Positions 33,963 through 42,537 of a stretch of 64,000 nt of DNA are shown piece by piece. The stretch spans positions 930,001 through 994,000 of the forward strand of contig NZ_LR746496.1 of the NCBI RefSeq assembly GCF_902729405.1. The letters are read 5' to 3'. This DNA comes from Acididesulfobacillus acetoxydans (GTDB lineage Bacteria; Bacillota; Desulfitobacteriia; Desulfitobacteriales; Desulfitobacteriaceae). Numbering within the stretch: position 1 is the stretch's first letter; every line of letters starts with the position of its first letter. The notes below the pieces were generated by a model that saw nothing but the letters and a program-made list of their open reading frames with translations, had not been told where the DNA came from and did no database searches. Made by a program: the position numbers and the translations under genes.

Positions 33963-35337
33963 TATCCGGGGGATCTACGGCGAGGAGCTGACGGAAAGGG
34001 AGGCCTGCGCTTTAGGGCGGGCTTGCGGCGCATGGCTCCGCGCTCCGGTGTGTTTGGTAGCCGGGGATGTGCGTTTAAGTACGCCGGTACTGAAAGCCGC
34101 TTTGAGCGACGGCTTGGTCCAGGCAGGCTGCCGGGTCACGGATGCCGGGGTTTTAACCACTCCGGCTTTCTATTATGCCGTACAACAGACAGGAAGTACT
34201 CTGGGCATCATGGTCACGGCTTCGCACAACCCGGCGGCCTACAACGGTTTTAAGATCCTGGTGGAAAACCGGCCGATTCATGAGGAAGAACTGGCCCTCC
34301 TGCAGGAGCTGATGGCAGCAGGCACTTTCATGCCGGGAGCGGGCCGTTACCGCCGGGATGATGGCTGGATGAGCCTCTACCGCGAGGAAATCCTGCGCCA
34401 TTTTCGACTTCGACGGGAGCGGCGCCGGGTCCGGCCGGGAACGGGCAGTGCCCGCCCGCAAAACCTCCGGGTGGTCCTGGACTGTGGCAACGGGGCCTGT
34501 TCTCTGCTCGCTCCGGAAATTTTTCGCTTCTTGGGTTATGAGGTCGAGGAGCTTTTTTGCGTTGCGGACGGGAATTTCCCCAACCGTCCGCCTAACCCGG
34601 CTGTCGCCGAGAACCTGACGGTTTTGCGGCGGCAAATGAGCGGCAAAAGTGATGCCGTGGGCATCGCTTATGACGGAGACGGGGACAGGGTCTCTTTTGT
34701 CTCGGAACGCGGACAGATGATCGAGAATGACCGCATTTTGATCCTCTTTGCCCGCCATCTCTTGGCCAGGGAGAAAGGGGTTATCGTTTATGATTCCAAA
34801 TGCTCGCTGGCAGTGGCGGAAGAAATTGAGCGCCTAGGTGGAACCGCGCGTATGGCCCGCTCGGGGCATGGGTTTGTGCGCACTGAGTTCCTGGCAGCAA
34901 AAGCCCTCTTGGCCGGGGAACTCAGCGGGCATTTCTTCTGGTGCGATTTACAGTTTGACGATGCCATTTTTTCTTCCCTGATGCTTCTGGATTTGCTCGA
35001 AGAAAACGGGTTGTCACTGGCTCAGGCGGACGCGGCCCTCCCCCGCTACCTGATTACGCCGGATATTCGTCTGCCCTTTGCGGGGGATGCTCAAGGCTTG
35101 GTTGAAGACGTGGCGCAAAAACTTTCCCGCTTTCCCCTTTCCCGCCTGGATGGCGTGCGCGTGGAACTGCCGGATTGCTGGGGGATGGTCCGGCCATCTG
35201 TCACGGAGCCCATCATCACTTTGCGCTTCGAAGGAAAGGACGCAGCAAGCCTGCATTTTATCACGGAACAGGTTTTGGCAGCCCTGCCTGAGGCTATAAG
35301 GCCGGGTGCCCTTACCGCGCTCGGGAAGGTACTTTAA
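33940..35337 (+). CDS. phosphomannomutase/phosphoglucomutase
   Basis: A 465-residue alpha-D-phosphohexomutase that interconverts hexose 6- and 1-phosphates. The phosphoserine loop is MVTASHNPAAYNGFKI near residue 93, the metal loop AYDGDGDRVSF near 245 and the sugar loop GELSGHFFW near 328; a phosphate-binding domain ends the protein. The start resembles PMM/PGM enzymes (KACDIRGIYGEEL). It is translationally coupled to the nucleotidyltransferase, so the pair makes an activated sugar from a hexose phosphate. Confidence 0.94.
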   Translation: MGIFKACDIRGIYGEELTEREACALGRACGAWLRAPVCLVAGDVRLSTPVLKAALSDGLVQAGCRVTDAGVLTTPAFYYAVQQTGSTLGIMVTASHNPAAYNGFKILVENRPIHEEELALLQELMAAGTFMPGAGRYRRDDGWMSLYREEILRHFRLRRERRRVRPGTGSARPQNLRVVLDCGNGACSLLAPEIFRFLGYEVEELFCVADGNFPNRPPNPAVAENLTVLRRQMSGKSDAVGIAYDGDGDRVSFVSERGQMIENDRILILFARHLLAREKGVIVYDSKCSLAVAEEIERLGGTARMARSGHGFVRTEFLAAKALLAGELSGHFFWCDLQFDDAIFSSLMLLDLLEENGLSLAQADAALPRYLITPDIRLPFAGDAQGLVEDVAQKLSRFPLSRLDGVRVELPDCWGMVRPSVTEPIITLRFEGKDAASLHFITEQVLAALPEAIRPGALTALGKVL

Positions 35338-35471
35338 AGGCGGAGTTGCCGCAGACCGAGATTCGTGTAGACGGAGATGCCGTTCAGACGGAGATTGCGG
35401 AGGGCCCGCGTGCTTGCGGTCAGTGAAGCGGGAAGATCCGCCTGCTGGCGAAAGCCGTCACGGGCTAGGCT

Positions 35472-36041
35472 TTATATTTTTCCGGTATAGGCGAAGTCCC
35501 GGTGAATGCCCGGCATTCCCGGCTGCCAGTCGGCGGGGACTCCCAGTCCGGTCGCGGCTTCGAACTGCAGGCCTTGAATGACCCGGATGATTTCGGGGAC
35601 ATTTCTGCCGACTTCCGGAGGATTGAGGCAGGAAAACTTAACCTCGCCGCCGGGGGCAATAATGAAAGTGGCGCGGAAGGCATATCCTAATCCTTCTCTC
35701 AGAACTCCATAGAGACGGCATATGTCTTGGGTCCGATCTGAAAGCAGGGGATACTGAACACTGCGCGCCGATGGAGAAGTGGCCGCGAATATTTTGTGAG
35801 AATAGATGCTGTCCGTACTGATGCCCAGGACTTCTGCTCCCAATTGTTGAAAAGTATGATAGCGCGCTGCCACGGCCGCTAATTCTGTCGGTCAGACAAA
35901 GGTAAAATCACCGGCGTAAAAGAAGAGAACCACCCATTGGTTGAGGTAATCGCCGAGTTTGATTGTCACCTTATCACCTTGATAATAAGCCTCGGCCACG
36001 AAATCCGGCGCCATGTCCGTGGGTCTGATCATATGACTCAT
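35472..36041 (-). CDS. peroxiredoxin with selenocysteine (UGA) at the peroxidatic position
   Basis: The minus-strand frame from ATG 36041 (AAGGGGGG upstream) runs 189 codons with one internal TGA at 35894-35892, codon 50. It reads FYAGDFTFV, then U, then PTELAAVAARY; in ordinary AhpC/Prx proteins the residue is the peroxidatic Cys of TFVCPTEL. Both halves are intact: GAEVLGISTDSIYSHKIF, RATFIIAPGGEV and TGLGVPADWQPG follow. No C-terminal VCP-type resolving Cys is present; two other Cys lie at about 125 and 150. Eleven bases after TGA, TAGCG/CGCTA can form a stem around a GU-containing loop, a candidate bacterial SECIS. Selenium-dependent peroxiredoxins are known in clostridia. The alternative is a nonsense mutation. 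Confidence 0.85.
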
Positions 36042-36074
36042 ATTTTTCGCCCCCCTTGAGAAATTTCCATCCAA

Positions 36075-36112
36075 CCGTGAGACTCCCACTTCTACAAGTG
36101 GGAGTGGTTTCC
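36075..36112 (-). repeat. CCACTCCCACTTG hairpin element (family 1, copy 1)
   Basis: On the minus strand: GGAAACCACTCCCACTTG, TAG, AAGTGGGAGTCTCACGG. ACTCCCACTT pairs with AAGTGGGAGT, ten perfect pairs. Related copies are at 45627, 61664 and 63749. It lies just before the Sec-peroxiredoxin ribosome binding site. The bases from here to the WYL gene at 36383 hold a second dispersed repeat (36197-36252) but no gene. Confidence 0.75.
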
Positions 36113-36382
36113 CCGTTGCTTCGGTGGGGGTAGACTCCATCCTTCAGCGCGATAGCATTCGTTAAAGGCTCAGCGCTTTCGGCAAAAATGTCCACTGGAC
36201 ACTTTCGTCACTGAAGTCTCGATGTTCAACTTTAGTTAAACGGGTTTACTCCAGTATACGCCGGTGGGTGAAATTTGCGCCGCAATTTGATCAGTGCAAA
36301 AAGCCGCCGCGGATGCTGCAGGAAATTCGCGGTAAGTTGTGGAATTATTACAACGGGACAAGATTGAACGCGGGTGATTCGG

Positions 36383-37558
36383 ATGACTAAAGTTGAGCGT
36401 CAGCACCGGCTGCTTAAACTGGTGGCGACTTCGCCTTGGGTGTATACGACGGATGCCTTGGCCTCGGGGCTTAAGTCGAGTGTCAGCAGCATTGTTCGGG
36501 ATCTAAAAGAGCTGGAAGCGAACGGCTACAGCCTGACAAAAAATGAACAGGGTCAATTATTTCTCCAAGAAACAGGGTGGGACAGTTTTAGCGGCGTTAA
36601 AGAGGCGACCCTTCGCCAGTTGGAGATCCTGCGCTTCATTGCAGCTCATGAACAAACTGCGGGAAGGGCGGACATTGTGAGCCATTTTACCCGCGGTTAC
36701 GAAGTCGGCGAGAAAACGATTGAACGCGATCTCAAAGATCTCTGCCAAAGGCATTTGATCGATGAGGTGAATGGGAGATATGTTCTCAATGCGAGTCAAC
36801 TCCTTCCCCCCATAGACCTGGATACCGTGGAGAAAGGTCTGTTAATTGACGCTTTGACCATGCAAAGAGAGGTTTCGGCCAGAAGGGATGAAGCGAAATC
36901 CGCCGCGGCAAAACTGCAAGTTTCCTTACGCTTGCCGGGCGGCGGGATCGAGACTGTGGTAGTGCACGGCAGAAGGCCGATTGAGGATTTGCGGAGGAGC
37001 CATTATTGTCAGCGCTTGGAAGAATTTGCCCGGAAGCGGGAAACGGTCAAGCTTCTTTACCGCCGGGGCCGGGAGGCAGCCCGTGAGGTCAGAGTCAACC
37101 CTTTGGGAATTGTCTATTATTGGGCCCTCGATAACTGGTATCTGGCGGCTCAGGATAACGAAAGGCCGCAGCAGATCAAGACCTATTTGCTTGACCGCAT
37201 TCTTCTTGCGGAATCGACGGGCGTAAATTTTTCTTTTCCCGAAGGATTCCGGCTGGAAGACTGGTATAGGTTCTCCTGGGGCGTCTTTCGCCAAGGGAAT
37301 CCGGTCGATGTAAAGATCCGCTTTCATGACTACTATGCCACCGTTCAACGGGTTAGAGAGGAATTGGCAAACCGGAAAACCTGTACCCTGCGGGAAGAGA
37401 ACGGCCATCTCCTCGTCGAGGATCGTGTGGACGGTCTCGCGGAACTCGCCGTCTGGCTCAGGGGTTTCGGACCCGGGGCGGAAGTGATAGGGCCCAAGGA
37501 GTTGCGCGATTTGGTGGTTAATGATTTAGAAAAGATACTGGAGATCTACGGGGAGTGA
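36383..37558 (+). CDS. WYL-domain transcriptional regulator 1
   Basis: A 391-residue regulator with an N-terminal helix-turn-helix region (WVYTTDALASGLKSSVSSIVRDLKELEANGY), a second winged segment (GRADIVSHFTRGYEVGEKTIERDLKDL) and a C-terminal WYL domain (VRVNPLGIVYYWALDNWYLAAQDN) followed by a WCX extension. WYL domains bind nucleic-acid or nucleotide ligands, and such proteins often regulate defence or DNA-damage genes. The start is ATG 36383; GTG 36374 is possible. It is followed after seven bases by a paralogue, so the two probably act together. Confidence 0.88.
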   Translation: MTKVERQHRLLKLVATSPWVYTTDALASGLKSSVSSIVRDLKELEANGYSLTKNEQGQLFLQETGWDSFSGVKEATLRQLEILRFIAAHEQTAGRADIVSHFTRGYEVGEKTIERDLKDLCQRHLIDEVNGRYVLNASQLLPPIDLDTVEKGLLIDALTMQREVSARRDEAKSAAAKLQVSLRLPGGGIETVVVHGRRPIEDLRRSHYCQRLEEFARKRETVKLLYRRGREAAREVRVNPLGIVYYWALDNWYLAAQDNERPQQIKTYLLDRILLAESTGVNFSFPEGFRLEDWYRFSWGVFRQGNPVDVKIRFHDYYATVQRVREELANRKTCTLREENGHLLVEDRVDGLAELAVWLRGFGPGAEVIGPKELRDLVVNDLEKILEIYGE

Positions 37559-37565
37559 TTGAGTC

Positions 37566-38534
37566 ATGGACTCCGTCTTGAGAATGGAAAGGATACTGGC
37601 TTTGATCGAGGCGAAGCCGGGAATCTGCGGATTGGCCCTGGCGGCTGATTGCGGCGTGCCTTGGCCGCTGCTGCAGAAAGATCTTGAGACGATTTTGCTG
37701 GATGTGGATCATCCCATCCCCCTCTATACAGATGCCGATGAAGATGGGGAAGAAGGAATGGACCGGCTGTGCCCCGAAACGAGATGGTTTTTGGAAACTT
37801 CACAGAGAAGAAATGTTCCGGCCCATTTTACGGTGGGAGAATTTCTGCAGATTTTGGATGCCTTGGATTTCATTGAGCAGAAACTGAGAAGAGGAGTTTC
37901 GCTCAAAGAGAAGATCTCGGCGGGTCTGGACTTGGTGCAAGAGGGCACCTATCGCTACATCAAAGGGAGACTCGCTCCACTCCAGCGGCTTGATGACGAA
38001 ATTCTCTTGACGGTGGAGAAGGCGCTTCAGTGGCGAAGAAAAATATCGTTTGAGTTTAAGTCCTGGCCCCTAGTGGCCGCGCCGCTGGGGGTGGTTTACT
38101 ACTCCCGCTTGCGGCAATGGTATCTGGCTGCCGAGAGCGGAGGGTTGATCAAGACCTACAATCTTGCCAAGGTGCGGCACATAGGTATGACCGGAGAGTC
38201 TTTTACTTATCCTGAAGGCTTTTCCCTGCGGGATTGGCTGGCTCCGCGCTGGGGTATGGAATTTGGACGAGAGCTCGAAGTGAAAGTAAGGTTTTTGAAC
38301 CGCTCTCAGACCTTTGCCAAGGTACGTAAAGATGTGGCCCACCGTTCCTGCCTGCTCAGAGAAGAAGACGGCGGTCAGAGCCTAATCTATGAAGACACGA
38401 TCGTCGGGAAAAACGAATTCCTGGCCTGGATTCTCGGTTTCGGTTCAGCCGCGGAGATTCTTGAACCCGCGGAACTGAGAGGCGAGATCATTTCTCGGGT
38501 TAAAGAATGCCTTTCCCACTACCGGCAAATTTGA
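37566..38534 (+). CDS. WYL-domain transcriptional regulator 2
   Basis: A 322-residue paralogue of the preceding gene. The first 60 residues (RMERILALIEAKPGICGLALAADCGV) form a short helix-turn-helix region and the WYL core is AAPLGVVYYSRLRQWYLAAESG near 175, with a C-terminal WCX part. It lacks the second winged segment of the first protein. Tandem WYL pairs of this kind occur in Actinobacteria (PafBC) and some Firmicutes and can form heterodimers; that is inference here. GGGGAG lies 13 bases upstream, at the end of the first gene, which suggests coupling. Confidence 0.88.
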   Translation: MDSVLRMERILALIEAKPGICGLALAADCGVPWPLLQKDLETILLDVDHPIPLYTDADEDGEEGMDRLCPETRWFLETSQRRNVPAHFTVGEFLQILDALDFIEQKLRRGVSLKEKISAGLDLVQEGTYRYIKGRLAPLQRLDDEILLTVEKALQWRRKISFEFKSWPLVAAPLGVVYYSRLRQWYLAAESGGLIKTYNLAKVRHIGMTGESFTYPEGFSLRDWLAPRWGMEFGRELEVKVRFLNRSQTFAKVRKDVAHRSCLLREEDGGQSLIYEDTIVGKNEFLAWILGFGSAAEILEPAELRGEIISRVKECLSHYRQI

Positions 38535-38697
38535 GTTATTAAGCTTCATGTGACTATCTCAATATGACTAAGATAACGTGAGCAAGGCCTTGGCGGCTGC
38601 ACACGAATCTGAACTTCAGCCTGCTGTCTCCATTTTTTGCTATACTTGTTCCAGAGAGCGGGTTCGTCGGCTACCATTAAGGTGTTAGGGAGAGAAA

Positions 38698-39636
38698 ATG
38701 AGTATGTTAAAGGATTGCCAGGCCGGAGAGAAGTTTTCGGGGACGGTTCTGGTCACGGAGTGGAAAGAAAGCCCGTTTCGTTCCAAACCCGGCAGCTTTA
38801 TCGTCATGACGTGTCAGGACAGCAGCGGAACTTTGCCGGCTAAACTATGGGAGACGGAGGCCCGCCACTTTGAGTGGCTAAGAGAGAAGGATGTGTTTCA
38901 CATCGAGGCTTCCGTCAGCGAGTACCGGGGGGCGTTGGAATTATCCGTGGGATCCATGAGGCCCGCCGAAGCCGAGGAAATAGACCTGACTCAGCTCTTG
39001 ATGAGTTCTCCCTTAGCGGAGGAGATCTTGGAGAGACGTTTGCAGGCACTGAGAAGAACAGTTCGGGATGAGAGCCTGAGTCTCTTGTTAAACCGTATTC
39101 TCGATCATCCGGAGTTCGGGGTGTTATACCGGCGGGCGCCAGCAGCTGTGAAGATTCACCAGCCCTATCTTAGGGGGCTTTGGGAGCACAGTGTGGCTGT
39201 GACGGAGTTGGCCTTGGAGCTGGCGGGTAGTTACAGCGAAGTCAATACCGACTTGCTGACCGTTGGGGCACTTCTTCATGATGTCGGTAAGATTTTCGAA
39301 TACAACTTCGAGCGTGCGGTTTCGTATACCACTGAAGGCCGCCTCTTGGGCCACATCCTTATGGGAGTCGATCTTATCAGCCGGGAGATAGCGGCAATTC
39401 CCCATTTCCCGCCGGATGTCCGTACCAAGCTTTTGCATATTATAGCCAGCCACCACGGCCGCTATGAATGGCAATCCCCACGGCGTCCGAAATCCATGGA
39501 AGCGATCATTATCCACTATGCGGATGCGCTGGAAGCCGAACTTTGGCAATTCCGGCGCACGAAAGACGAAAATCCAGACGAAGAGTGGTCTCCGTATGTC
39601 CGGCCTATGGAGCGTTATCTCTATCTGGGCAAATAG
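38698..39636 (+). CDS. yhaM: YhaM-like 3'-5' exoribonuclease (OB + HD domains)
   Basis: A 312-residue protein. The N-terminal OB fold (FSGTVLVTEWKES, GSFIVMTCQDSSGTLPAKLW) binds nucleic acid, and the HD phosphohydrolase domain starts near 155. Metal-binding residues are seen in GLWEHSVAVTE, LLHDVGKIFEY, GHILMG and SHHGRYEWQSP, and Asp in HYADALEAEL. This order and length match YhaM/Cbf1. ATG behind GGGAGAG. It follows the WYL pair after 163 bases on the same strand. Confidence 0.92.
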   Translation: MSMLKDCQAGEKFSGTVLVTEWKESPFRSKPGSFIVMTCQDSSGTLPAKLWETEARHFEWLREKDVFHIEASVSEYRGALELSVGSMRPAEAEEIDLTQLLMSSPLAEEILERRLQALRRTVRDESLSLLLNRILDHPEFGVLYRRAPAAVKIHQPYLRGLWEHSVAVTELALELAGSYSEVNTDLLTVGALLHDVGKIFEYNFERAVSYTTEGRLLGHILMGVDLISREIAAIPHFPPDVRTKLLHIIASHHGRYEWQSPRRPKSMEAIIIHYADALEAELWQFRRTKDENPDEEWSPYVRPMERYLYLGK

Positions 39637-39734
39637 AACTCAGAGTGGCTAACGATCTGCCTTGCTGGGTTGGGGGCGAAGAGGAACCGTAAAAGTGACC
39701 CGGGAATTTCCATACTTCGAAAGGTTGATGGCGC

Positions 39735-40418
39735 ATGTGCGGACGATTTTCCTTGGCGGAACCGGAAGGAATCGAGGAGCGGTTTACCCTGGAGCGGTTG
39801 GGTCAGCCGCTCCGGCCCCGCTATAACATTGCTCCGTCCCAGCCGGTTGCCGTTGTAATCCATGAGGCCGGGGTTAATTACTTAAGAGCGTTTCGCTGGG
39901 GTCTGGTGCCTTCTTGGGCGAAAGATACGGCTATTGGCTACAAATTGATCAATGCGCGGGCGGAGACTTTGGAGGAGAAAGCGAGTTTTCGCCCGCTGCT
40001 GCCAAGAAAGCGTTGCCTCATCCCGGCTGACGGCTTCTACGAGTGGGAAAAAGCGGGACGCAGCAAACGCCCTTATCGCATCACTTTGCGAGGTGAGGAG
40101 ATGTTTGCTTTTGCGGGGCTCTGGGATTCGTGGCTGTCACCGGCGGGAGAGACGGTCAATTCCTGTACGATTATTACGACTTCGGCGAACTCCTTGCTTG
40201 AAGCCATCCATGATCGGATGCCGGTTATATTGCCCAGGGAAGCGGAAAGAATATGGCTTGATCAGACTGTCAGCTACGGTCCGGCTTTACGAAGTCTGTT
40301 GGCACCTTTTCCCGCTGACATGATGCGGCTCTATGAAGTCTCGCCGCTGGTAAATTCTCCGGTTAATGAAAGCCGGGAGTGTATTGGAGGAATTCAGGAT
40401 GCAGGGCAAACCCGTTAA
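39735..40418 (+). CDS. SRAP-family DNA abasic-site protein (YedK/HMCES-like)
   Basis: A 227-residue SOS-response-associated peptidase family member. Cys2 after the initiator (MCGRFSLAEPE) would form the thiazolidine cross-link to abasic sites in single-stranded DNA. Further family blocks are PRYNIAPSQPVAVV, FRWGLVPSWAKD, LINARAETLEEKASFR, RCLIPADGFYEWEK with the catalytic Glu, and AIHDRMPVILP with the catalytic His. It protects stalled replication. The start ATG has GGCGC only; translation may be weak. It overlaps the thioesterase gene. Confidence 0.94.
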   Translation: MCGRFSLAEPEGIEERFTLERLGQPLRPRYNIAPSQPVAVVIHEAGVNYLRAFRWGLVPSWAKDTAIGYKLINARAETLEEKASFRPLLPRKRCLIPADGFYEWEKAGRSKRPYRITLRGEEMFAFAGLWDSWLSPAGETVNSCTIITTSANSLLEAIHDRMPVILPREAERIWLDQTVSYGPALRSLLAPFPADMMRLYEVSPLVNSPVNESRECIGGIQDAGQTR

Positions 40419-40893
40419 ATACTCACAGGTCACCATGTCTAATGTCATGCTGCCGCAGCACGCCAATCCGTCCGGGAATGTTCATGGCGGCGAGATTATG
40501 AAACTGATTGACAGTGCCGCCGGGGTGGTGGCCCAGAGGCACGCCCGTTCGAATGTCGTCACCGCCAGGGTGGACGAACTTATCTTTCTGCGCCCCATCC
40601 GCATCGGCAATGTGGTCACTTGTTACGGAAAATTAACCTTTGTCGGCCGCAGTTCAATGGAAGTTTCAGTCACGGTCACCGTGGAAGACGTTTCCAAGGA
40701 TGAACCGGCTAAAACGGCTTTAACGGCCTTCTTAACCTTTGTGGCGCTGGACGCGAACGGGAAACCCCGGGAAGTGCCGCCACTGGAGATTGCCGGTGAG
40801 GAGGAAGGCCGCTTATTCGAGGAAGGGCGGCAACGCTACCTGGCTTATAAGCGGCTGAGGGGTAACGACCATTCACCGCGTACCGCCGAATAG
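40399..40893 (+). CDS. acyl-CoA thioesterase, hotdog fold
   Basis: A 164-residue thioesterase of the YciA/BACH type. MSNVMLPQHANPSGNVHGGEIMKLIDSAAGVVAQRHA holds the active-site loop and the conserved Asp; RVDELIFLRPIRIGNVV and TALTAFLTFVALD complete the hotdog fold. It hydrolyses acyl-CoA to free acid and CoA. ATG 40399 has GGAGG nine bases upstream and overlaps the SRAP gene by 20 bases, so the two are coupled. The chain length it prefers cannot be told. Confidence 0.9.
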   Translation: MQGKPVKYSQVTMSNVMLPQHANPSGNVHGGEIMKLIDSAAGVVAQRHARSNVVTARVDELIFLRPIRIGNVVTCYGKLTFVGRSSMEVSVTVTVEDVSKDEPAKTALTAFLTFVALDANGKPREVPPLEIAGEEEGRLFEEGRQRYLAYKRLRGNDHSPRTAE

Positions 40894-40907
40894 CGCCGTA
40901 ATCCCGG

Positions 40908-41306
40908 TTGCGCGGAAACAACAAAGCTCGACAGAGGTCGCGGGTCGTAAGTGACAGAAAGCACGGACAGTTTAAGTTTGCGGCACTCCTTCTCCTCCAC
41001 AAGCTGGCGAATCAAGGGATACAGATTTATTATTCGGGAGATTTCGATCCCGAAGGTTTATTGATGGCCGAAGCGCTCTGTCAACGCTATGGCGGGTGTG
41101 TTACGTCGTGGCGTTTCAGCCCCGGGGACTATTTGTTCTCAGAGCCCGGCAGCCCGCTGACCGAGGTGCGCCTGCACAAGCTTGATAAGGTCACAAGTCC
41201 GGAACTGACGGCCGTCAAAAAGGAGATGCTGCGGCTGAAGAAAGCGGGATACCAAGAGGGAACCCTTCCGCTGTTGTGGCGGGATATCCTGGCGGCCTCA
41301 AGGTAA
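40908..41306 (+). pseudogene. C-terminal fragment of a DUF2399/JetD-like Toprim protein
   Basis: The reading frame encodes GQFKFAALLLLHKLANQGIQIYYSGDFDPEGLLMAEALCQRYGG, then WRFSPGDYLF. This is the DUF2399 Toprim-like end of proteins in the TIGR02677-02680 cluster (a Wadjet-type defence set) and relatives. Normal family members are over 400 residues; here only about 115 remain and the N-terminal two thirds are missing, cut at the end of the thioesterase gene. The TTG 40908 has no convincing ribosome binding site. I infer a truncated remnant. Confidence 0.6.
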
Positions 41307-41511
41307 GCACCCTGTGCCTCGCCTGGGATCGTTCCGTCGGCCGAAACGATATTCGTGTGAGCCCCGGGCAGTGGAAAACACAAATGCTACAGTGAAAAAG
41401 CATGATGCTAGAAGAGAAGCATACACAGATGGTATGGAGAAGGAAACTAAGGTGACAGCGAGCGTGACTCGATGGTCGAAGATATACCTGACGGAAAGGA
41501 GGAGCGGGGGA

Positions 41512-41586
41512 ATGTCCGGGCGTTCCCGCGACATTCCTCTTCCCTGTGAGCGGGGAAGTATCCTGCCAAAGCGGCGTGAGGACTGA
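41512..41586 (+). CDS. possible 24-residue leader peptide before dam
   Basis: ATG 41512 has AAAGGAGGAGCGGGG just upstream, the best ribosome binding site in the area, and the frame stops at TGA 41584, inside the start of the methylase gene. The peptide (MSGRSRDIPLPCERG, then SILPKRRED) has no known match. It could couple translation to the methylase. The 200 bases before it hold no gene. Confidence 0.3.
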   Translation: MSGRSRDIPLPCERGSILPKRRED

Positions 41587-42427
41587 CAAATCACTCAAAC
41601 CTGTGGTTAAATGGGCAGGTGGCAAAAGGCAAATTTTAGCTGAGATCGTGAAACACATTCCCCGGGACCTCACCACGTATTATGAACCCTTCCTGGGGGG
41701 TGGGGCTGTATTGTTTGAGCTTCAGCCCGAAAGGGCTGTGGTCAATGATCTCAACCGGGAGTTGATCAACCTCTATCAGGTGATCAAGAACCAGGTCGAT
41801 GAGCTCATCGAAGACTTACGGAAGCACAAAAACGAGAAAGGGTATTTTTACCGGCTGAGGGCCTTGGATCGTGACAGGGGACTCTATGTCGACCTCACCC
41901 CCGTCCAAAAAGCCTCCAGAGTGATCTACCTTAACAAGACCTGCTACAACGGTTTATTCAGAGTGAATAAAGCCGGGGAATTTAATACCCCTTTTGGCCG
42001 CTACAAAAATCCGAAAATCGTAAATGAGGTGGGTTTGCGGGCCGTCAGTGACTATTTGAACAGGGCCTCGGTTAGCATCACCTGTCAGGATTTCGAGCAA
42101 GCGGTCAAAGGCGCGGAAAGCGGGTCGTTTGTTTATTTTGATCCTCCTTATGATCCGGTTTCTCAGACGGCCGATTTCACCGCCTATGCCGAGGGTGGCT
42201 TCAGCCGTGAAGAACAAGAAAGACTGAAACGGACCTGCGACCGCCTGAATGAGAAAGGGATACGATTTCTGCTCTCCAATTCGGCGACCGATTTTATCAA
42301 GGAGCTCTACCAAGGGTACAGGATTGAGATTATCCAAGCTAAGAGATCGGTCAACTCCGTGGCCGCGCGGCGGGGTGGGATTGACGAGGTTCTACTGATG
42401 AATTTCGAGCCCGGCAAGGGCAGCTGA
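41576..42427 (+). CDS. dam: DNA adenine methyltransferase, Dam/DpnIIA type
   Basis: A 283-residue N6-adenine methylase of the alpha group. VVKWAGGKRQIL and PFLGGGAVLFELQP bind S-adenosylmethionine, and the catalytic DPPY is in FVYFDPPYDPVSQTADF. The family recognises GATC or similar sites. No cognate endonuclease is beside it. The neighbour on the left is the truncated JetD-like fragment, so the region may be a worn defence island. GTG 41576 is chosen because conservation begins here; the leader peptide frame overlaps it. Confidence 0.9.
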   Translation: MRTDKSLKPVVKWAGGKRQILAEIVKHIPRDLTTYYEPFLGGGAVLFELQPERAVVNDLNRELINLYQVIKNQVDELIEDLRKHKNEKGYFYRLRALDRDRGLYVDLTPVQKASRVIYLNKTCYNGLFRVNKAGEFNTPFGRYKNPKIVNEVGLRAVSDYLNRASVSITCQDFEQAVKGAESGSFVYFDPPYDPVSQTADFTAYAEGGFSREEQERLKRTCDRLNEKGIRFLLSNSATDFIKELYQGYRIEIIQAKRSVNSVAARRGGIDEVLLMNFEPGKGS

Positions 42428-42537
42428 AAGGGAGAGGAAGCGTATCTTGCGGGCGGGCCGGGGGATATCCATCCTTCGATACACCCCCCGCCTCATTAAA
42501 CCTCCTTGAGCGGGATCACCTCGGCCCTCCGAGAGGA

